This document shows positions 7,162 through 8,151 of a DNA stretch of 8,151 nucleotides, in pieces. Source of the DNA: Alphaproteobacteria bacterium. GTDB lineage: Bacteria; Pseudomonadota; Alphaproteobacteria; RS24. The stretch is from positions 1 through 8,151 of the forward strand of contig JAAOIL010000151.1 of NCBI GenBank assembly GCA_015163825.1. Reading direction: 5' to 3'. Every line of letters begins with the position of its first letter. Positions within the stretch are counted from its first letter, which is position 1. The notes under the pieces were generated by a model. The model saw only the letters and a program-made list of their open reading frames with translations. It made no database searches and was not told where the DNA came from. A program made the translations under genes and the position numbers.

Positions 7162-8075
7162 ATAATGACACACATATTGCGGTTTTGATGGGTGGCTGGT
7201 CACCAGAGCGTGAGATAAGTTTGCTTTCGGGCGCGGGCGTTGCTGCGGCGTTGCGTGAGTGTGGTTATCGTGTCAGCACGATAGATGTGGCGCATAATTT
7301 ACCAGAGCAATTAGCGCAAACCAAACCAGATATTTGTTTTAATGCTTTGCATGGTGTTGGCGGCGAAGATGGTGCGGTGCAGGGTGTGTTGGAAGTGTTG
7401 CAAATACCTTACACACATTCGGGTGTGCGGGCGTCTGCTTTAGCGATGGATAAGCATTTGTCTAAACAGATATTTGCGGCGGCAGGTTTGCCTGTTGCGG
7501 CTTCTGTCTTGCTTAATGGCAAAGCGGTGCAAGACCACCCCATGCCACCGCCTTATGTTGTGAAGCCGACCAATCAGGGCTCTAGCGTTGGTGTAGAGAT
7601 TGTGCAAATCGGGGAAGATTTGCCGCCCTCTTTGCAAGCGGGTGGCTGGTCGTATGACAGCCCAGCAATGATAGAGGCGTATATTGCGGGGCGCGAACTC
7701 ACTTGTGCGGTGCTAGATAATGCCCCGACAGGTGTTATGGAAATTCTACCTATCGCCTCCAACACATTTTACGATTACCGCGCGAAATATGATGAGGGTG
7801 GTTCGCAACACCATATACCAGCAGATATTTCTGCGTCATTGTTGGCGCAAGTGCAAGATGTGTCGGTGCAAGCGCATAAATTATTGGGCTGTCGTGGGGC
7901 AAGCCGTGCCGACTTCCGCTACGACTCCGACAAAGACGGGCTGATATTATTAGAGATAAACACACAGCCCGGTATGACAGAACTTTCCCTCGTGCCAGAA
8001 ATGGCAGCAGCGCAGGGCATGACCTACACAGATTTAGTAAAATGGATGGTGGAGGATGCGTCATGTCAAAGGTAA
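7158..8075 (+). CDS. ddlB: D-alanine--D-alanine ligase DdlB
   Basis: This ATP-grasp ligase makes the D-Ala-D-Ala dipeptide that MurF adds to the stem peptide. The 305 residues equal the usual length of the cluster-encoded DdlB type (about 300-310). Visible motifs are GGWSPEREISL (12-22, with the N-terminal substrate Glu in SPERE), LHGVGGEDGAVQG (64-76), YTHSGVRASALAMDK (85-99), VVKPTNQGSSVGVE (134-147) with the SSVG loop, GRELT (178-182), YDYRAKY (205-211), RADFRYD (250-256) and LEINTQPGMT (265-274), which holds the Mg2+-binding Glu/Asn. The tyrosine-containing YRAKY loop is the D-Ala-D-Ala form, with no sign of D-lactate specificity. The end overlaps the ftsQ start by 13 bases. Confidence 0.97.
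   Translation: MNNDTHIAVLMGGWSPEREISLLSGAGVAAALRECGYRVSTIDVAHNLPEQLAQTKPDICFNALHGVGGEDGAVQGVLEVLQIPYTHSGVRASALAMDKHLSKQIFAAAGLPVAASVLLNGKAVQDHPMPPPYVVKPTNQGSSVGVEIVQIGEDLPPSLQAGGWSYDSPAMIEAYIAGRELTCAVLDNAPTGVMEILPIASNTFYDYRAKYDEGGSQHHIPADISASLLAQVQDVSVQAHKLLGCRGASRADFRYDSDKDGLILLEINTQPGMTELSLVPEMAAAQGMTYTDLVKWMVEDASCQR
8051..8055 (+). promoter_or_regulatory. Ribosome binding site of probable ftsQ, inside ddlB
   Basis: GGAGG is placed 7 bases before the ATG at 8063. It supports that start although it lies upstream of the ddlB stop. Confidence 0.6.
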
Positions 8076-8151
8076 ATAAAAAAGTGAATAAAAAGCCCTC
8101 ATTATTCGTGCGCCTAATCTCTAATTTAATTGGGGCGCTATTATATATCCC
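8063..8151 (+). CDS. ftsQ: Probable cell division protein FtsQ, N-terminal part
   Basis: A frame opens with ATG at 8063 and runs through the window edge, giving 29 residues. The first eleven are lysine-rich (MSKVNKKVNKK) and the rest turns hydrophobic (LFVRLISNLIGALLYI). A short basic cytoplasmic tail before a single membrane segment is the N-terminal plan of FtsQ, the bitopic divisome protein that bridges FtsL/FtsB with other partners. The identification rests mainly on position: ftsQ follows ddlB in most proteobacterial dcw clusters. The GGAGG at 8051-8055 and the 13-base overlap with ddlB support the start. The POTRA domain that would confirm it lies outside the window. Confidence 0.7.
   Translation, partial: MSKVNKKVNKKPSLFVRLISNLIGALLYI
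8072..8095 (+). repeat. Twelve-base tandem duplication at the ftsQ start
   Basis: Two adjacent 12-base units, gtaaataaaaaa and gtgaataaaaag, differ at two positions, both synonymous in the ftsQ frame. They encode VNKK twice. The ddlB stop codon (8073-8075) falls inside the first unit. Confidence 0.8.

Overview
The window is a continuous stretch of a bacterial dcw (division and cell wall) cluster. All genes are on the + strand, in the order murF (last codons) - mraY - murD - ftsW - murG::murC - murB - ddlB - ftsQ (first codons). This gene order, the MurB subtype and the FtsW N-terminus (basic segment, then a WWYTVDR-type motif) fit an alphaproteobacterium. Base composition looks moderate, close to half G+C by eye and not computed. 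I cannot name a genus.

Layout: positions 1-51 look like the murF C-terminus. mraY (55-1146) makes lipid I. murD (1156-2544) adds D-Glu to UDP-MurNAc-L-Ala. ftsW (2544-3719) is the SEDS septal glycosyltransferase. One uninterrupted 842-codon frame (3716-6244) carries a complete MurG followed by a complete MurC. murB (6241-7161) makes UDP-MurNAc. ddlB (7158-8075) makes D-Ala-D-Ala. A lysine-rich start at 8063 is the probable ftsQ and runs off the window. There is no intergenic space longer than 9 bases and no sign of an internal promoter, terminator, RNA gene, mobile element or CRISPR array.

Together the genes cover cytoplasmic precursor synthesis (MurB, MurC, MurD, DdlB, with MurF next door), the two membrane-associated lipid steps (MraY, MurG) and septal glycan polymerisation (FtsW, then FtsQ of the divisome). 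Most junctions are ATGA or TAATG stop/start overlaps with a purine-rich ribosome binding site inside the upstream gene, so the genes are probably co-transcribed and translationally coupled.

The one clearly unusual thing is the in-frame MurG-MurC fusion. The residue-level motifs I checked in both halves are intact, so it looks like a working bifunctional protein rather than a decayed gene. It joins the enzyme that finishes lipid II to the enzyme that adds the first stem-peptide residue. Smaller points are several long poly-G tracts inside conserved glycine motifs, a possible relic of the ancestral murG/murC junction in the linker, and a 12-base tandem duplication at the start of ftsQ. Apart from the fusion this is an ordinary core-genome region.
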